Positions 40,958 through 49,848 of a stretch of 64,000 nt of DNA are shown in pieces. The DNA lies in contig CAXUHB010000003.1 of assembly GCA_964250755.1 (NCBI GenBank), forward strand, positions 124,001-188,000. Direction: 5' to 3'. Position 1 is the first letter of the stretch, and each line of letters opens with the position of its first letter. The notes beneath the pieces were generated by a model, which was given only the letters and a program-made list of their open reading frames with translations, had not been told where the DNA came from and did no database searches. The position numbers and the translations under genes were made by a program. The stretch comes from DASWOJ01 sp964250755. GTDB taxonomy: Bacteria > Pseudomonadota > Alphaproteobacteria > Acetobacterales > Acetobacteraceae.

Positions 40958-42058
40958 ATGAACGCCCTGCCCACTGCACCGACTGGCGCGCCGCCCGGCG
41001 GTGCGGCGGCGCACCCGCCGTCCCTGGACGTGGAGGGCGTGCGGGTCAGCTACGGCGGCGTCCCCGCGCTGCGCGGCGTCAGCCTGCGGGTGGCGAAGGG
41101 TGAGTTCGTGGCGCTGCTCGGACCTTCCGGCTGCGGCAAGACCTCCCTGCTGCGGGTGGTGGCCGGCTTCGTGCAGCCGGACGAGGGCGCCGTGCGGCTG
41201 AACGGGCGCGACGTGGCGGGCCTGCCGCCGCGGCGGCGCAACATCGGCATCGTGTTCCAGTCCTATGCGCTGTTCCCGCACATGACCGCCGCCGGCAACG
41301 TGCTGTTCGGGCTGGAGTGCCGCGGCGTGCCCAAGGCCGCCGCCGCCGCCCGGGTGCGGGAGGCGCTGGCGCTGGTCGGCCTGCTCGCCCTGGCGGACCG
41401 CCGCCCGCGGCAGCTCTCGGGCGGGCAGCAGCAGCGGGTTGCGCTGGCCCGCGCCCTGGTGATCGAGCCTGACCTGCTGCTGCTCGACGAACCCCTGGGC
41501 GCGCTGGACAAGCAGCTCCGGGTGCAGATGCAAACCGAGCTGAAGGCGCTGCAGCGCCGCTTGGGCGTCGCCGCCGTGTTCGTGACGCACGACCAAGAGG
41601 AGGCCATGAGCATGGCCGACCGCATCGCCGTGATGCGGGACGGCGGCATCGTCCAGGTGGACACGCCGGAGACCCTGTTCCGCGCCCCGGCCTCGGCCTG
41701 GGTGTGCGAGTTCGTGGGGGCCGGCAACCTGCTGCGCGGCCCGCTGGCGCGGGGGCCGGACGGCGGGTTGCGTATGGAGCTTGCGCCCGGGTCGGCCATC
41801 CCCGTCCCGGGCGTCGCCCCCCCAGGCGCCGTCACGCAGGTGCCGTTCGACAAGCTGCGGCTGCGGCCCGGCGGCGACACCGGCCTGCTGGTCACGGCCC
41901 GGCGCTTCCTGGGCGCGGTGGTGGAGCTGCACCTGGCGCACGCGGGCGGCACCCTGCGCGCGCACCTGCCGCCCGGGGAGGCCGCGGCCTACCCTGTCGG
42001 CGCCCGCGCCCACGTCGAGGCCGACGCCGGGGACTGCCGCGTGGTGCCGGACGACTGA
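40958..42058 (+). CDS. ABC importer ATP-binding protein (PotA-like), third system
   Basis: A 366-residue ATPase with Walker A GPSGCGKTS, Q-loop FQSYALFPHM, signature LSGGQQQR, Walker B LLLDEPLGALD, switch THDQEE and a C-terminal TOBE region. ATG 40958 is used. ATG 40886 is in frame and has a better GGAGG, but the 24 extra codons lie across a hairpin-forming stretch (CTTGCGGCGCAAG) and do not resemble the family. First gene of a four-gene importer: ATPase, two permeases, binding protein. Confidence 0.9.
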   Translation: MNALPTAPTGAPPGGAAAHPPSLDVEGVRVSYGGVPALRGVSLRVAKGEFVALLGPSGCGKTSLLRVVAGFVQPDEGAVRLNGRDVAGLPPRRRNIGIVFQSYALFPHMTAAGNVLFGLECRGVPKAAAAARVREALALVGLLALADRRPRQLSGGQQQRVALARALVIEPDLLLLDEPLGALDKQLRVQMQTELKALQRRLGVAAVFVTHDQEEAMSMADRIAVMRDGGIVQVDTPETLFRAPASAWVCEFVGAGNLLRGPLARGPDGGLRMELAPGSAIPVPGVAPPGAVTQVPFDKLRLRPGGDTGLLVTARRFLGAVVELHLAHAGGTLRAHLPPGEAAAYPVGARAHVEADAGDCRVVPDD

Positions 42059-42197
42059 TGCCGGCGTCCCGTTGCGCCATCCCTTCCGCAAGCGCCCGGC
42101 GGTGCAAGACATCCTTGCCCCGCCGCGGTCCCACTCGGGCGCTGCATAAGCGTCCGAGCCAGCGTCTTTTCCGTGCCCCGCCGCCCGCAAGCAATCC

Positions 42198-42296
42198 GTC
42201 ATTGCGGGCTGCCCTTGCGGCGCGGCAATCCAGGGGCCGGCAGAGCAGCCCTTTCGGCCCCTGGATTGCCGCGTCGCTGCGCTCCTCGCATTGACG
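42198..42296. repeat. 99-bp inverted repeat, GCAATGACG family, copy 2
   Basis: The inner arms GCGGCAATCCAGGGGCC (42222-42238) and GGCCCCTGGATTGCCGC (42256-42272) are a perfect 17-bp inverted repeat; outer ends CGTCATTGCG and CGCATTGACG pair with small differences. It fills the middle of the 324-bp gap between the ATPase and first permease genes of the third importer; no gene is seen in the rest of the gap. It could attenuate or process the operon transcript. Confidence 0.88.
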
Positions 42297-42382
42297 TGGA
42301 GCAGTCGAAGCGCATGGTCGCCAGTGTGAGCGCGGCACCTGCCTTGCGTGGGGCGGAACAGGACAGGCCGGCACGGGGAGGC

Positions 42383-43222
42383 ATGACGGCCCGCCGCCGG
42401 GGCGCCCTGCTGCACCTCCTGCCCATCACGCTGTTCTACGCCGTGTTCCTGGTCGTGCCCTATGCGATGGTGCTGCGGCTCAGCTTCTTCCGCTTCAGCT
42501 CCATGCAGCTCTACGTGCCCGGGTTCACGCTGGCCAACTACGCCGCGATGCTGACGGACCCGTTCTACCTGGCGCTGATGGGGCGCACCGTCGGCCTGGG
42601 GCTGCTGGTCACGGCTGTGTCGCTCGTAATGGGTTACCCATTGGCGCTGCTGATCGTCCGGTCCCGCCCGGCCATGAAGAGCCTGCTGCTGGCGGTCACG
42701 CTGTCCCCGCTGCTCATCAACCTGGTGGTGCGCACCTATGCCTGGCTGGTGCTGCTGGGCGACACCGGCGTCGTGAACCGCTGGCTGCAAGGCTTGGGCC
42801 TGATCGGCGCGCCGCTGCCGCTGGGGGGCAACCTGTTCTCGGTCGTGATCGGCCTGGTCCACATCAGCCTGCCGCTGATGGCGCTCAGCCTGATCGGCGT
42901 GCTGGAGCGCATGGATGCGGCGCTGGTGGACGCGGCCGAAAGCCTGGGCGCGTCCCGGGCGCGGGTGCTGCGGCGGATCGTGCTGCCCCTGTCGCTGCCG
43001 GGGGTCGGCGCGGGGTCGCTGCTGGTGTTCAGCTTCGCCATCAGCGCCTTCATCACCCCGGCGCTGCTGGGCGGCAACCGGGTGTCCACGGTCAGCACGC
43101 TGATCTACGAGAAGTTCACCTTCTCCGCCAACTGGCCGGTGGGCGCGACGCTGGTGATGGTGCTGCTGGCGCTCAACATCGGCGTGGTGCTGGTCCACGC
43201 CCGGCTGTTCCGGGAGGATTAA
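42383..43222 (+). CDS. ABC importer permease (PotB-like), third system
   Basis: A 279-residue permease with about six membrane helices (LPITLFYAVFLVVPYAMVLR begins the first). The EAA loop reads DAAESLGASRARVLRRIVLPLSLPG, and VVRTYAWLVLLGDTG is typical of PotB-type subunits. ATG 42383 puts the first helix 12 residues from the start but has GGGGAGG only one base away; ATG 42314 gives 23 more residues and is possible. The second permease follows after 3 bp. Confidence 0.9.
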   Translation: MTARRRGALLHLLPITLFYAVFLVVPYAMVLRLSFFRFSSMQLYVPGFTLANYAAMLTDPFYLALMGRTVGLGLLVTAVSLVMGYPLALLIVRSRPAMKSLLLAVTLSPLLINLVVRTYAWLVLLGDTGVVNRWLQGLGLIGAPLPLGGNLFSVVIGLVHISLPLMALSLIGVLERMDAALVDAAESLGASRARVLRRIVLPLSLPGVGAGSLLVFSFAISAFITPALLGGNRVSTVSTLIYEKFTFSANWPVGATLVMVLLALNIGVVLVHARLFRED

Positions 43223-43225
43223 GGC

Positions 43226-44008
43226 ATGCTCGACCGGGCCATCGCCGTGGCCGGCTGGGTTGTCGTCCTGTTCATCCTGGGGCCGCTGGTGGTCATCGTC
43301 GGCGGATCGTTCACCGAGACGCCCTATGTCGCCTTCCCACCTTCGGGGTTCACGCTGCGCTGGTATGGGCAGTTGATGCACCGGCGGGACTTCCTGGACT
43401 CCTTCCTCGTCAGCCTCGCGCTCGCCGTGCTGTGCAGCGCGGCGTCCATGCTGCTGGGGGTGTCCGCCGTGGTCGGGCTGCACCGGGGGGGTTTCGCGGG
43501 GCGGGCGGCGTTCCGGGCGTTCCTGATGTCGCCCCTGGTGCTGCCCACCATCGTGACGGGGGTGGCGCTGCTGCAGTTCTATTACCTGCTGGACCTGGAC
43601 GCGCCGCTCACGGGGCTGCTGATCGGCCACGTGCTCATCACCATCCCCTATGTCGTGCGCACCGTGGGCGCCGGGCTCGCCGGGCTGGATCCGGCCATCG
43701 AGGAAGCGGCGGAGAGCCTGGGCGCCGGAGGGATGCGGACGCTGCTGCGGGTGGTGCTGCCGGCGGTTGCGCCGTCCATCCTGGCGGCGGTGATCTTCGT
43801 GTTCATCACCTCGTTCGACCAGGCAACGGTGTCCATCTTCTTGGCCGGGCCGGACGCGATGCCGCTGCCGGTGCGCATCTACAACTACATAGACCTGGCG
43901 GTGGACCCGATGGTGGCGGCGGTGTCGGCCGTGCTGATCGTGTTCGCCTTCGGGCTGGTCGCACTGCTGCAACGGCTGCTGGGGCTGGACCGGGTGACGG
44001 GGGTGTAG
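43226..44008 (+). CDS. ABC importer permease (PotC-like), third system
   Basis: A 260-residue six-helix permease. GFTLRWYGQLMH is the PotC-type first periplasmic loop and EEAAESLGAGGMRTLLRVVLPAV the ATPase-docking EAA loop. It begins 3 bp after the preceding permease and is followed, after a 228-bp gap with a decayed GCAATGACG repeat, by the binding-protein gene. Confidence 0.91.
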   Translation: MLDRAIAVAGWVVVLFILGPLVVIVGGSFTETPYVAFPPSGFTLRWYGQLMHRRDFLDSFLVSLALAVLCSAASMLLGVSAVVGLHRGGFAGRAAFRAFLMSPLVLPTIVTGVALLQFYYLLDLDAPLTGLLIGHVLITIPYVVRTVGAGLAGLDPAIEEAAESLGAGGMRTLLRVVLPAVAPSILAAVIFVFITSFDQATVSIFLAGPDAMPLPVRIYNYIDLAVDPMVAAVSAVLIVFAFGLVALLQRLLGLDRVTGV

Positions 44009-44236
44009 CCCGGCCTGCCGTTGGCATGGTCGAAGGAGCGGGCCTCGCCGTGTCCCGGCCTCGTCATCGCGGGGAGCGCGGGACGCGGCAGGAGCGGCTC
44101 GCAACGACGCTGCGCCCACAAGGAAATCATGGCGGAGCATGGTTGGGACGAACCCCACCGCGTTGACAGCCATCCAGGTGTTCTACATCCCAGGCCGGCC
44201 CTGCGCCGCGCGGCGCCCCCCACCGGAGCAGACCCG

Positions 44237-45262
44237 ATGACCCCGACCCGCCGAAGCCTTCTCCTGTCCGGCCTGGCCGCCGGCGCCGCGCCGCTGGCCG
44301 CCCCGGCCATCGCCCAGTCCCGCCCGGTCCTGCGCGCCCAGTGCATCGGCGGCCTGGTGGAGAAGACGATCCGCGAGGACGTGATCCCCGGCTTCGAGCG
44401 GGAGCACGGCATGGACGTGCAGCTGATCGTCGAGGACGACGTGACCATGCTGCCCAAGCTGCAGGTGGCCCGCGGCCGCGCGCCCTTCGACGTCTGCATG
44501 ATGGACAACGACAAGGCGCTGCTGGGCGCCGGCCTGGGCTTGTGGGCGCCGGACGGGTCCGCGCGCATCCCCAACCTCGCCGCGGTGTATTCCAGCTGCA
44601 AGCCGCCGGCGACGGGCCACTACGCCAACATCCTGTTCGAGTATGCCCTGGCCTACCGGACCGAGCGGTTCCCCGCCCCGCCCGCGTCCTGGGCGGATTT
44701 GTGGACGCCGGGCCTGGTCGTCGCCGTGCCGCACCTGAGCCAGGCGTACGGCCTGACGTTCCTGTACATCGCCTCCGTGCTGAACGGCGGCAGCGCGTCC
44801 AACCTCGGCCCGGGGTTCGCGGCCATCAAACGGCTGGGCAACTTCAAGATTTACCGCAGCGTCAGCCAGGGCCTGGCGCTGTTCCAGCAGAAGGAGGCGG
44901 ATGCCGGGCTGTTCTATGGCCACCGCACGCAGCAAATGATGGATTCCGGGCTGCCCGTGGCCAAGGCGGCTCCGAAGGAGGGAACCTGGGGGATGCGCAC
45001 GGGCCTGCAAATCCCCAAGCAGACCGCCAACCTGGACGGCGCGCTGGCCTGGATCAACACCATGATGGGCGTGCCCGCCCAGACCGCCTTCGCCCGCAGC
45101 CTGTACTACCCGACGAACCAGGGCTGCACCTTCCCGCCGGAGCTGCAGGCGCGGCTGGTGCTGGGGGCGGAGCGGGTCAACGCCGTGCGCGAGGCGCCCT
45201 GGGCGGAGATACTGCCGCAGCGCGACGCCCTGCTGGACCGCTGGACCCGCGAGTTCGGCTGA
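44237..45262 (+). CDS. ABC importer substrate-binding protein (PotD-like), third system
   Basis: A 341-residue exported binding protein. Leader TPTRRSLLLSGLAAGAAPLAA has a twin-arginine-like start and an AIAQ cleavage site near residue 26. The mature part shows FEREHGMDVQLIVEDDVTML, ASWADLWTPGL and AWINTMMGVPAQTAFA, in line with family-1/PotD-like proteins. A TTGACA at 44163 with TACATC 15 bases later could be a weak promoter that adds transcripts for this gene. Substrate unknown. Confidence 0.9.
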   Translation: MTPTRRSLLLSGLAAGAAPLAAPAIAQSRPVLRAQCIGGLVEKTIREDVIPGFEREHGMDVQLIVEDDVTMLPKLQVARGRAPFDVCMMDNDKALLGAGLGLWAPDGSARIPNLAAVYSSCKPPATGHYANILFEYALAYRTERFPAPPASWADLWTPGLVVAVPHLSQAYGLTFLYIASVLNGGSASNLGPGFAAIKRLGNFKIYRSVSQGLALFQQKEADAGLFYGHRTQQMMDSGLPVAKAAPKEGTWGMRTGLQIPKQTANLDGALAWINTMMGVPAQTAFARSLYYPTNQGCTFPPELQARLVLGAERVNAVREAPWAEILPQRDALLDRWTREFG

Positions 45263-45328
45263 GCCGCACGCGGCCGGCGGCCGTGGCGCCGCGCGGCGCC
45301 CACCCGCCGCATGCGCCCCACGCCCCGC

Positions 45329-46378
45329 TCAAGCCATCGCCGCCAGCAGCGCGGCGCGGTCCATGCCCGCCAGGCCCAGGGCCGGCAGGAGGGTGTTCGC
45401 GGCCCGGAAGTCCCGGCCGCACAGGGCGTTGAACATCTCCACCCCCGCCGCGTGCAGCGGTGCCGGCACCCCGGCGATGGCGGCCAGCGCCTCGGTCACG
45501 GCGATGCCGTAGGGCAGGTCCTCCGTGATGTAGCGGGTGTCGAGCGAGGCCGGGCCGAGCACGGCAGGGCCGCTTGCGTCCACGGCTGCGGCCATCTCCG
45601 CCATCGGCCCGAGCGGCACGCCGAAGGACCAGTGGAAGTGCTCGTGCAGGGTGCGGACCTGCACGCCGAAGGCGGCGGCCAGCGCCAGGCGCTCCTGGTC
45701 CAGCGCCTCCATCAGCCGGGCGACGGCGGGGGTGATGCCCCAGTAGTTGCCCCAGGCCTCTCCGCGCTCCGCCCGGGTCAGGTTGCACAGCAGCATGGCC
45801 AGGTGGTTCTGCGGGTTGACGTTGCTGAGCTGGATGGCAAGCAGGCCGTCCCGCGGCACGAAGCGGTCCCCGAACAGCGCGCGGCACAGGTCCAGGACCG
45901 GCCCGCCCGCGGCGTCCGGGACCGCCGCCGCGTCCACCTTCGCCCGCAGGTTGGATAGGGTGCAGGCCAGCGCGCCGGTGCGCCGCCCGGTGACGGCGGT
46001 GGTGCCCCAGGCCGCGACCGGCACGCCCCGCCCCGCCGCCAGCCGGTGCAGATACAACCCGCCCAGGGAGGCATGGGAGCTGATGACCACGGCCTGCCCC
46101 GGCGCCAGCACCGGCGCCAGCGCGTCGAATGCCGCCTTGTGCGCCCAGCCCGGCAGGCAGACCAGGACGGCGTCCGCCCCCGTTGCCGCGGCCTCAAGCG
46201 TGGGGGCGGCCTCCACCGCGAACTCGCCGGCGATGGCGCCTGCCGAGCGCAGCATGGCCGGGCCGGGCGACGCGGCCAGCGACGGCGACCACAGCACCGG
46301 GGCGTGCCCGCCCTGCCGCAGCAGCGCCGCCGACCCCAGCCCGACCGCCCCGCCGCCGATTACCGCAACCCGCATCAT
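45329..46378 (-). CDS. Opine/octopine dehydrogenase family NAD(P)-binding protein
   Basis: A 349-residue protein with an N-terminal Rossmann fold (RVAVIGGGAVGLGSAALL) and the C-terminal NAD/NADP octopine/nopaline dehydrogenase domain, visible as SNVNPQNHLAMLLCN, the catalytic-type His region and LPYGIAVTEALAAIAGV. Such enzymes reversibly join an amino acid and a 2-oxo acid into an imino-dicarboxylate (opine), or cleave it. Start ATG 46378 (MMRVAVIGG). It is divergent, across a 73-bp gap, from a polar amino-acid ABC importer, which suggests a shared substrate. Confidence 0.85.
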   Translation of the reverse strand: MMRVAVIGGGAVGLGSAALLRQGGHAPVLWSPSLAASPGPAMLRSAGAIAGEFAVEAAPTLEAAATGADAVLVCLPGWAHKAAFDALAPVLAPGQAVVISSHASLGGLYLHRLAAGRGVPVAAWGTTAVTGRRTGALACTLSNLRAKVDAAAVPDAAGGPVLDLCRALFGDRFVPRDGLLAIQLSNVNPQNHLAMLLCNLTRAERGEAWGNYWGITPAVARLMEALDQERLALAAAFGVQVRTLHEHFHWSFGVPLGPMAEMAAAVDASGPAVLGPASLDTRYITEDLPYGIAVTEALAAIAGVPAPLHAAGVEMFNALCGRDFRAANTLLPALGLAGMDRAALLAAMA

Positions 46379-46451
46379 GCGCCCCCGCCCGTTTCGCCCT
46401 TTGCGGGGCCGGGTGCGATGGTATCCTGTTCGTGTGGACAAGGAGAGTGGG

Positions 46452-47351
46452 ATGCGCGCGGGCAGGGTGGGACGCAGGATCGGGCTGGGATGGGCGCTTG
46501 GCGTGCTGCTGGGCGCAACGCTGGCCGGGGCGGCGGCGGCACCCGCCAGCGCGCAGGAGGTGGACGCCGTGCTGCGCAAGCTGCGCGGCGGCCAGGTCAC
46601 GATGGGCTACCGCGAGACGATCATGCCCACCTCCTTCCTGGACGACAAGCAGCAGCCCGCGGGCTACGCGGTCGAGTTCTGCCGCCGCATCCTCGACCTC
46701 GTGCGGGCCGAGCTGCAGCTGCCGGAGCTTCGGGTCAGCTACGTCCCCGTCACCTTGCAGACCCGGCAGGCGCTGGTCGCCAACGGCACGGTGGACATCG
46801 AGTGCGGCGGCACCGTCAACACCTTCAGCCGCAACAAGCAGGTGGACTTCACGCCCGTCACCTTCGTCGCGGCCAGCCAGCTGCTGGTGCTGAAGGCGTC
46901 CGGCATACGCAACTACGCCGACCTGAACGGCAAGGTGGTCGCCGTCGCCACGTCGGGCAGCAGCGAGCCGGAGATCAGGCGCATCATGGAGGCGGGCAAG
47001 CTGACCCTGCGCATCTTGCCGGTGGACGACCACGCGGCGGCGCTGATCGCGGTCGAGAGCCGCCGGGCCGATGCGTACTTCAGCGACAACTCGGCCTTCA
47101 TGAGCCTGGTCAAGTCCTCCCGCCGGCCCGACGCGCTGGCCATCGTGGGGGACGAGTACGGCTACTCGCCGCAGGGCTTCATGGTGCCCAAGAACAACCC
47201 GACCTTCCTGTGGGCGGTGAACAAGGCGATGGCGCGCATGTTCGGGAACGGCGAGGCCGAGGCGCTGTTCGTGAAGTGGTTCGGTCCCTACGGCCTGCAG
47301 GTCGGCCCGAAGCTGCGCGCGGCGTGGGAGACGGCGTCGCTGCCGGAGTAG
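46452..47351 (+). CDS. Amino-acid ABC transporter substrate-binding protein (family 3)
   Basis: A 299-residue periplasmic binding protein of the GltI/family-3 group. Leader GLGWALGVLLGATLAGAAAA ends at ASA; mature sequence has VTMGYRETIMPTSFLDDKQQ, GYAVEFCRRILDLV, the ligand pocket strand VDIECGGTVNTFSRNKQVDF and DEYGYSPQGFMVPKNNP, most like glutamate/aspartate-type proteins. AAGGAGAG precedes the ATG by about four bases. First gene of a four-gene importer. Confidence 0.92.
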   Translation: MRAGRVGRRIGLGWALGVLLGATLAGAAAAPASAQEVDAVLRKLRGGQVTMGYRETIMPTSFLDDKQQPAGYAVEFCRRILDLVRAELQLPELRVSYVPVTLQTRQALVANGTVDIECGGTVNTFSRNKQVDFTPVTFVAASQLLVLKASGIRNYADLNGKVVAVATSGSSEPEIRRIMEAGKLTLRILPVDDHAAALIAVESRRADAYFSDNSAFMSLVKSSRRPDALAIVGDEYGYSPQGFMVPKNNPTFLWAVNKAMARMFGNGEAEALFVKWFGPYGLQVGPKLRAAWETASLPE

Positions 47352-47442
47352 CCGGGACCGGAGGGCCGGACGGCGGGGCTGAAATTGGCGGGGCTGGGAC
47401 GGGCGGGGCTGGGATGGCGGGGTGGATGGCAGGACTGGCGGC

Positions 47443-48168
47443 ATGAACTACCGCTGGGACTGGGGGGTGCTGGTCCGCGACCCCTATGCGGGCTGGCTGC
47501 TGTCCGGCCTGCGCTGGACGGTGCTGCTGACGCTGGCGTGCTGGGCCATCGCGCTGGCGCTGGGCCTGGCCGTGGGCGTCATGGCCCGGCTGCCCAGCCG
47601 GCCCGCGCGCTGGGCGGCGGCGGCCTATGTCGGGCTGTTCCGCAGCGTGCCGCCGCTGGTGCAGCTGTTCCTTTGGTTCTACGTCGTGCCCGACCTGCTG
47701 CCGGACGCCGCGGGCCTGTGGGTCAAGCGGGACCTGCCGCTGCCGGAGTTCACGACCGCCGCCGTCGCCATCGGCCTGTTCGCCGCCGCCCGCGTGGCGG
47801 AGCAGGTGCGGGCGGGGATCGCGGCGACGGAGGCGCGGCTGCTGCCGGCGGCGCTGGCGACGGGGCTGCGGCCGGGCCAGGCGCTGCGGCTGGTGCTGCT
47901 GCCGCTGGCGCTGCGCCGCCTGATGGCCCCGCTGGCCGGGGAGGCGCTGGTGGTGATGAAGCTGTCCTCCCTGGCCCTGACGGTCGGCGTGCTGGAGCTG
48001 ACGGCGCAGAGCCGGCACATCGAGAACTACACCTTCCAGGGCTTCGAGGCCTTCGCCGCGGCGACGGCCCTGTATCTGCTGCTGGGCCTGCTCGTCACGG
48101 GCGGGCTGGCGCTGCTGGAGCGGCGGCTGACCCCCGGACGCGCAGCCGTGGGACGCGCGTCCCCGTGA
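47443..48168 (+). CDS. Amino-acid ABC transporter permease (GltJ-like)
   Basis: A 241-residue permease of the HisMQ/GltJ type with about five membrane helices. FRSVPPLVQLFLWFY and ALATGLRPGQALRLVLLPLA (EAA-like loop) are characteristic. Start ATG 47443. A run of short GGCGGGGCTGGGA repeats precedes it. It overlaps the second permease by four bases (GTGA), so the two are translated together and probably form a heterodimer. Confidence 0.92.
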   Translation: MNYRWDWGVLVRDPYAGWLLSGLRWTVLLTLACWAIALALGLAVGVMARLPSRPARWAAAAYVGLFRSVPPLVQLFLWFYVVPDLLPDAAGLWVKRDLPLPEFTTAAVAIGLFAAARVAEQVRAGIAATEARLLPAALATGLRPGQALRLVLLPLALRRLMAPLAGEALVVMKLSSLALTVGVLELTAQSRHIENYTFQGFEAFAAATALYLLLGLLVTGGLALLERRLTPGRAAVGRASP

Positions 48169-48821
48169 CGGACTTCGACCCCGGCGTCATCGTGCAGAAC
48201 CTGCCCTTCCTGCTGCAAGGCATGGGGCTGAGCCTGCTGCTGGTGGCCGTCGCCACCTTGGGCGGGCTGCTGGGCGGGCTGGGGCTGGCCGTGCTGCGGC
48301 TGCACGGCCCGGCGCCGCTGGCCTGGGCCGCTGCCGGCTACATCGCCGTCATGCGGTCCCTGCCGCTGATCCTGATGCTGTTCTGGTTCTACTTCCTGGT
48401 GCCGCTGGCGCTCGGGCGGCCCGTGGGCAGCCTGGCTTCCGCCCTGGTCGCCTTCGTGCTGTTCGAGGCCGCGTTCTACGCCGAGATCGTGCGCGCGGGC
48501 GTGCTGGCCGTCGCGCCGGGGCAAGGGCAGGCGGCGCTGGCGACGGGGCTGCGGCCGGGCCAGGCGCTGCGGCTGGTGCTGCTGCCGCAGGCGCTGCGGG
48601 CGATGGCGCCGGTGTTCCTGAACCAGGTGATCATCGTGTTCCAGGACACCTCGCTGGTCTATGTCGTCAGCCTGCGGGACTTCCTGACCAGCGCCGGCAT
48701 CATCGCGTCGCGCGACGGGCGGGCGTTCGAGATGTACGGCTTCGTCGCCGCCGTCTATCTGATCATCTGCGTCGCCGGCAGCCTGCTGGTGCGGACGATG
48801 CGGCGGGAGCGCCCGGCGTGA
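48165..48821 (+). CDS. Amino-acid ABC transporter permease (GltK-like)
   Basis: A 218-residue permease with about five helices, partner of the preceding one. FVLFEAAFYAEIVRAGVLAV and the EAA loop ALATGLRPGQALRLVLLPQA match the family; a 44-nt run of this loop is nearly identical in both permease genes, a sign of duplication or gene conversion. Start GTG 48165 and stop both lie in GTGA overlaps with neighbours. Confidence 0.92.
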   Translation: MTDFDPGVIVQNLPFLLQGMGLSLLLVAVATLGGLLGGLGLAVLRLHGPAPLAWAAAGYIAVMRSLPLILMLFWFYFLVPLALGRPVGSLASALVAFVLFEAAFYAEIVRAGVLAVAPGQGQAALATGLRPGQALRLVLLPQALRAMAPVFLNQVIIVFQDTSLVYVVSLRDFLTSAGIIASRDGRAFEMYGFVAAVYLIICVAGSLLVRTMRRERPA

Positions 48822-49546
48822 TCCGCATCGAGGGCGTGTGCAAGTCCTATGGCCGCCGCCCGGTGCTGGTGGACTGCACCGCGAGCGTGGCGCGCGGCGA
48901 GGCCGTGGTGGTGTGCGGCCCTTCGGGATCGGGCAAGAGCACGCTCATCAAGTGCGTGAACGGCCTGGAGCGGTTCGACCGGGGCGAGGTCTGGGTGGAC
49001 GGGGTCTCGGTCGGGGCGCGCGGGACCGACCTGCCGCGGCTGCGCGCCGGGGTGGGCATGGTGTTCCAGGGCTTCGACCTCTATCCGCACATGACGGCGC
49101 TGGCCAACGTCAGCCTGGCGCAGGTCCACGTGCTGCGGCGGACCCGGCGGGAGGCGGACGCGCGCTCGGCCGAGCTGCTGGGCCGGGTCGGGCTGGGCGG
49201 CAAGCTGGACAGCCGCCCCGCGGCCCTGTCCGGCGGGCAGCAGCAGCGGGTGTGCATCGCCCGCGCCCTGGCGCTGGACCCCGGCGCGATGCTGTTCGAC
49301 GAGCCGACCAGCGCGCTCGATCCCGAGATGGTGGGCGAGGTGCTGGAGGTGATGCAGGCGCTGGCCGCCGGCGGCATGACGATGATCGTGGTCACGCACG
49401 AGATGGGGTTCGCCCGGCGCGTGGCGGACCGGGTGCTGTTCATGGACGCCGGGCGCATCCTGGAGGACACGGGGACGGCGGAATTCTTCGCCCGGCCGCG
49501 GACGGAGCGGGCGCGCACGTTCCTGGGCAAGGTGCTGGCGCACTGA
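48818..49546 (+). CDS. Amino-acid ABC transporter ATP-binding protein (GlnQ/GltL-like)
   Basis: A 242-residue ATPase without TOBE domain, as expected for polar amino-acid importers. Walker A CGPSGSGKST, Q-loop FQGFDLYPHMTAL, signature LSGGQQQR, Walker B MLFDEPTSALDPE and switch THEMGFA. Start GTG 48818 overlaps the permease stop. Last gene of the four-gene operon. Confidence 0.95.
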   Translation: MIRIEGVCKSYGRRPVLVDCTASVARGEAVVVCGPSGSGKSTLIKCVNGLERFDRGEVWVDGVSVGARGTDLPRLRAGVGMVFQGFDLYPHMTALANVSLAQVHVLRRTRREADARSAELLGRVGLGGKLDSRPAALSGGQQQRVCIARALALDPGAMLFDEPTSALDPEMVGEVLEVMQALAAGGMTMIVVTHEMGFARRVADRVLFMDAGRILEDTGTAEFFARPRTERARTFLGKVLAH

Positions 49547-49848
49547 GGGCGGCGCCGGTGTCCCGGGCGCTGCCGGCGCCTGGCAGGGCCGCCACGCGCG
49601 GGGCGGACGGGCGGCGGACGGGCGGCGGACAGGCCGCGGACCCCGCGCAGGGCGCTGGCCGGTCCCATGACGGCTGGTCCCGCTGCCTGACCAGAATCGG
49701 CTGAATAAGGCGGGCTGACCGGCAAGCGACTGCTGGTGGAACGCCATTGGCGATCCGGGCGGGCCGCCTTCCCACGATGCGCGGCGTTGCCCTGGTGACA
49801 CCGCCGTTATTCCACTCTAGGTTCGTTGCGCAACTTAGAAGCGGCGCC
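49547..49848. other. Intergenic region before the two-partner secretion locus
   Basis: A 302-bp gap. At 49602-49630 the unit GGCGGACGGGC is repeated about three times with a 10-base period. The right part (49780-49845) is less GC-rich than its surroundings and probably contains the promoter of the secretion locus; no confident hexamers were seen. Frames that cross it lack family similarity. Confidence 0.45.

Noticed and set aside
42059..42382. Possible gene between ATPase and permease of the third importer
   Set aside because: Frames here are made largely of the 99-bp inverted repeat and have no family similarity.
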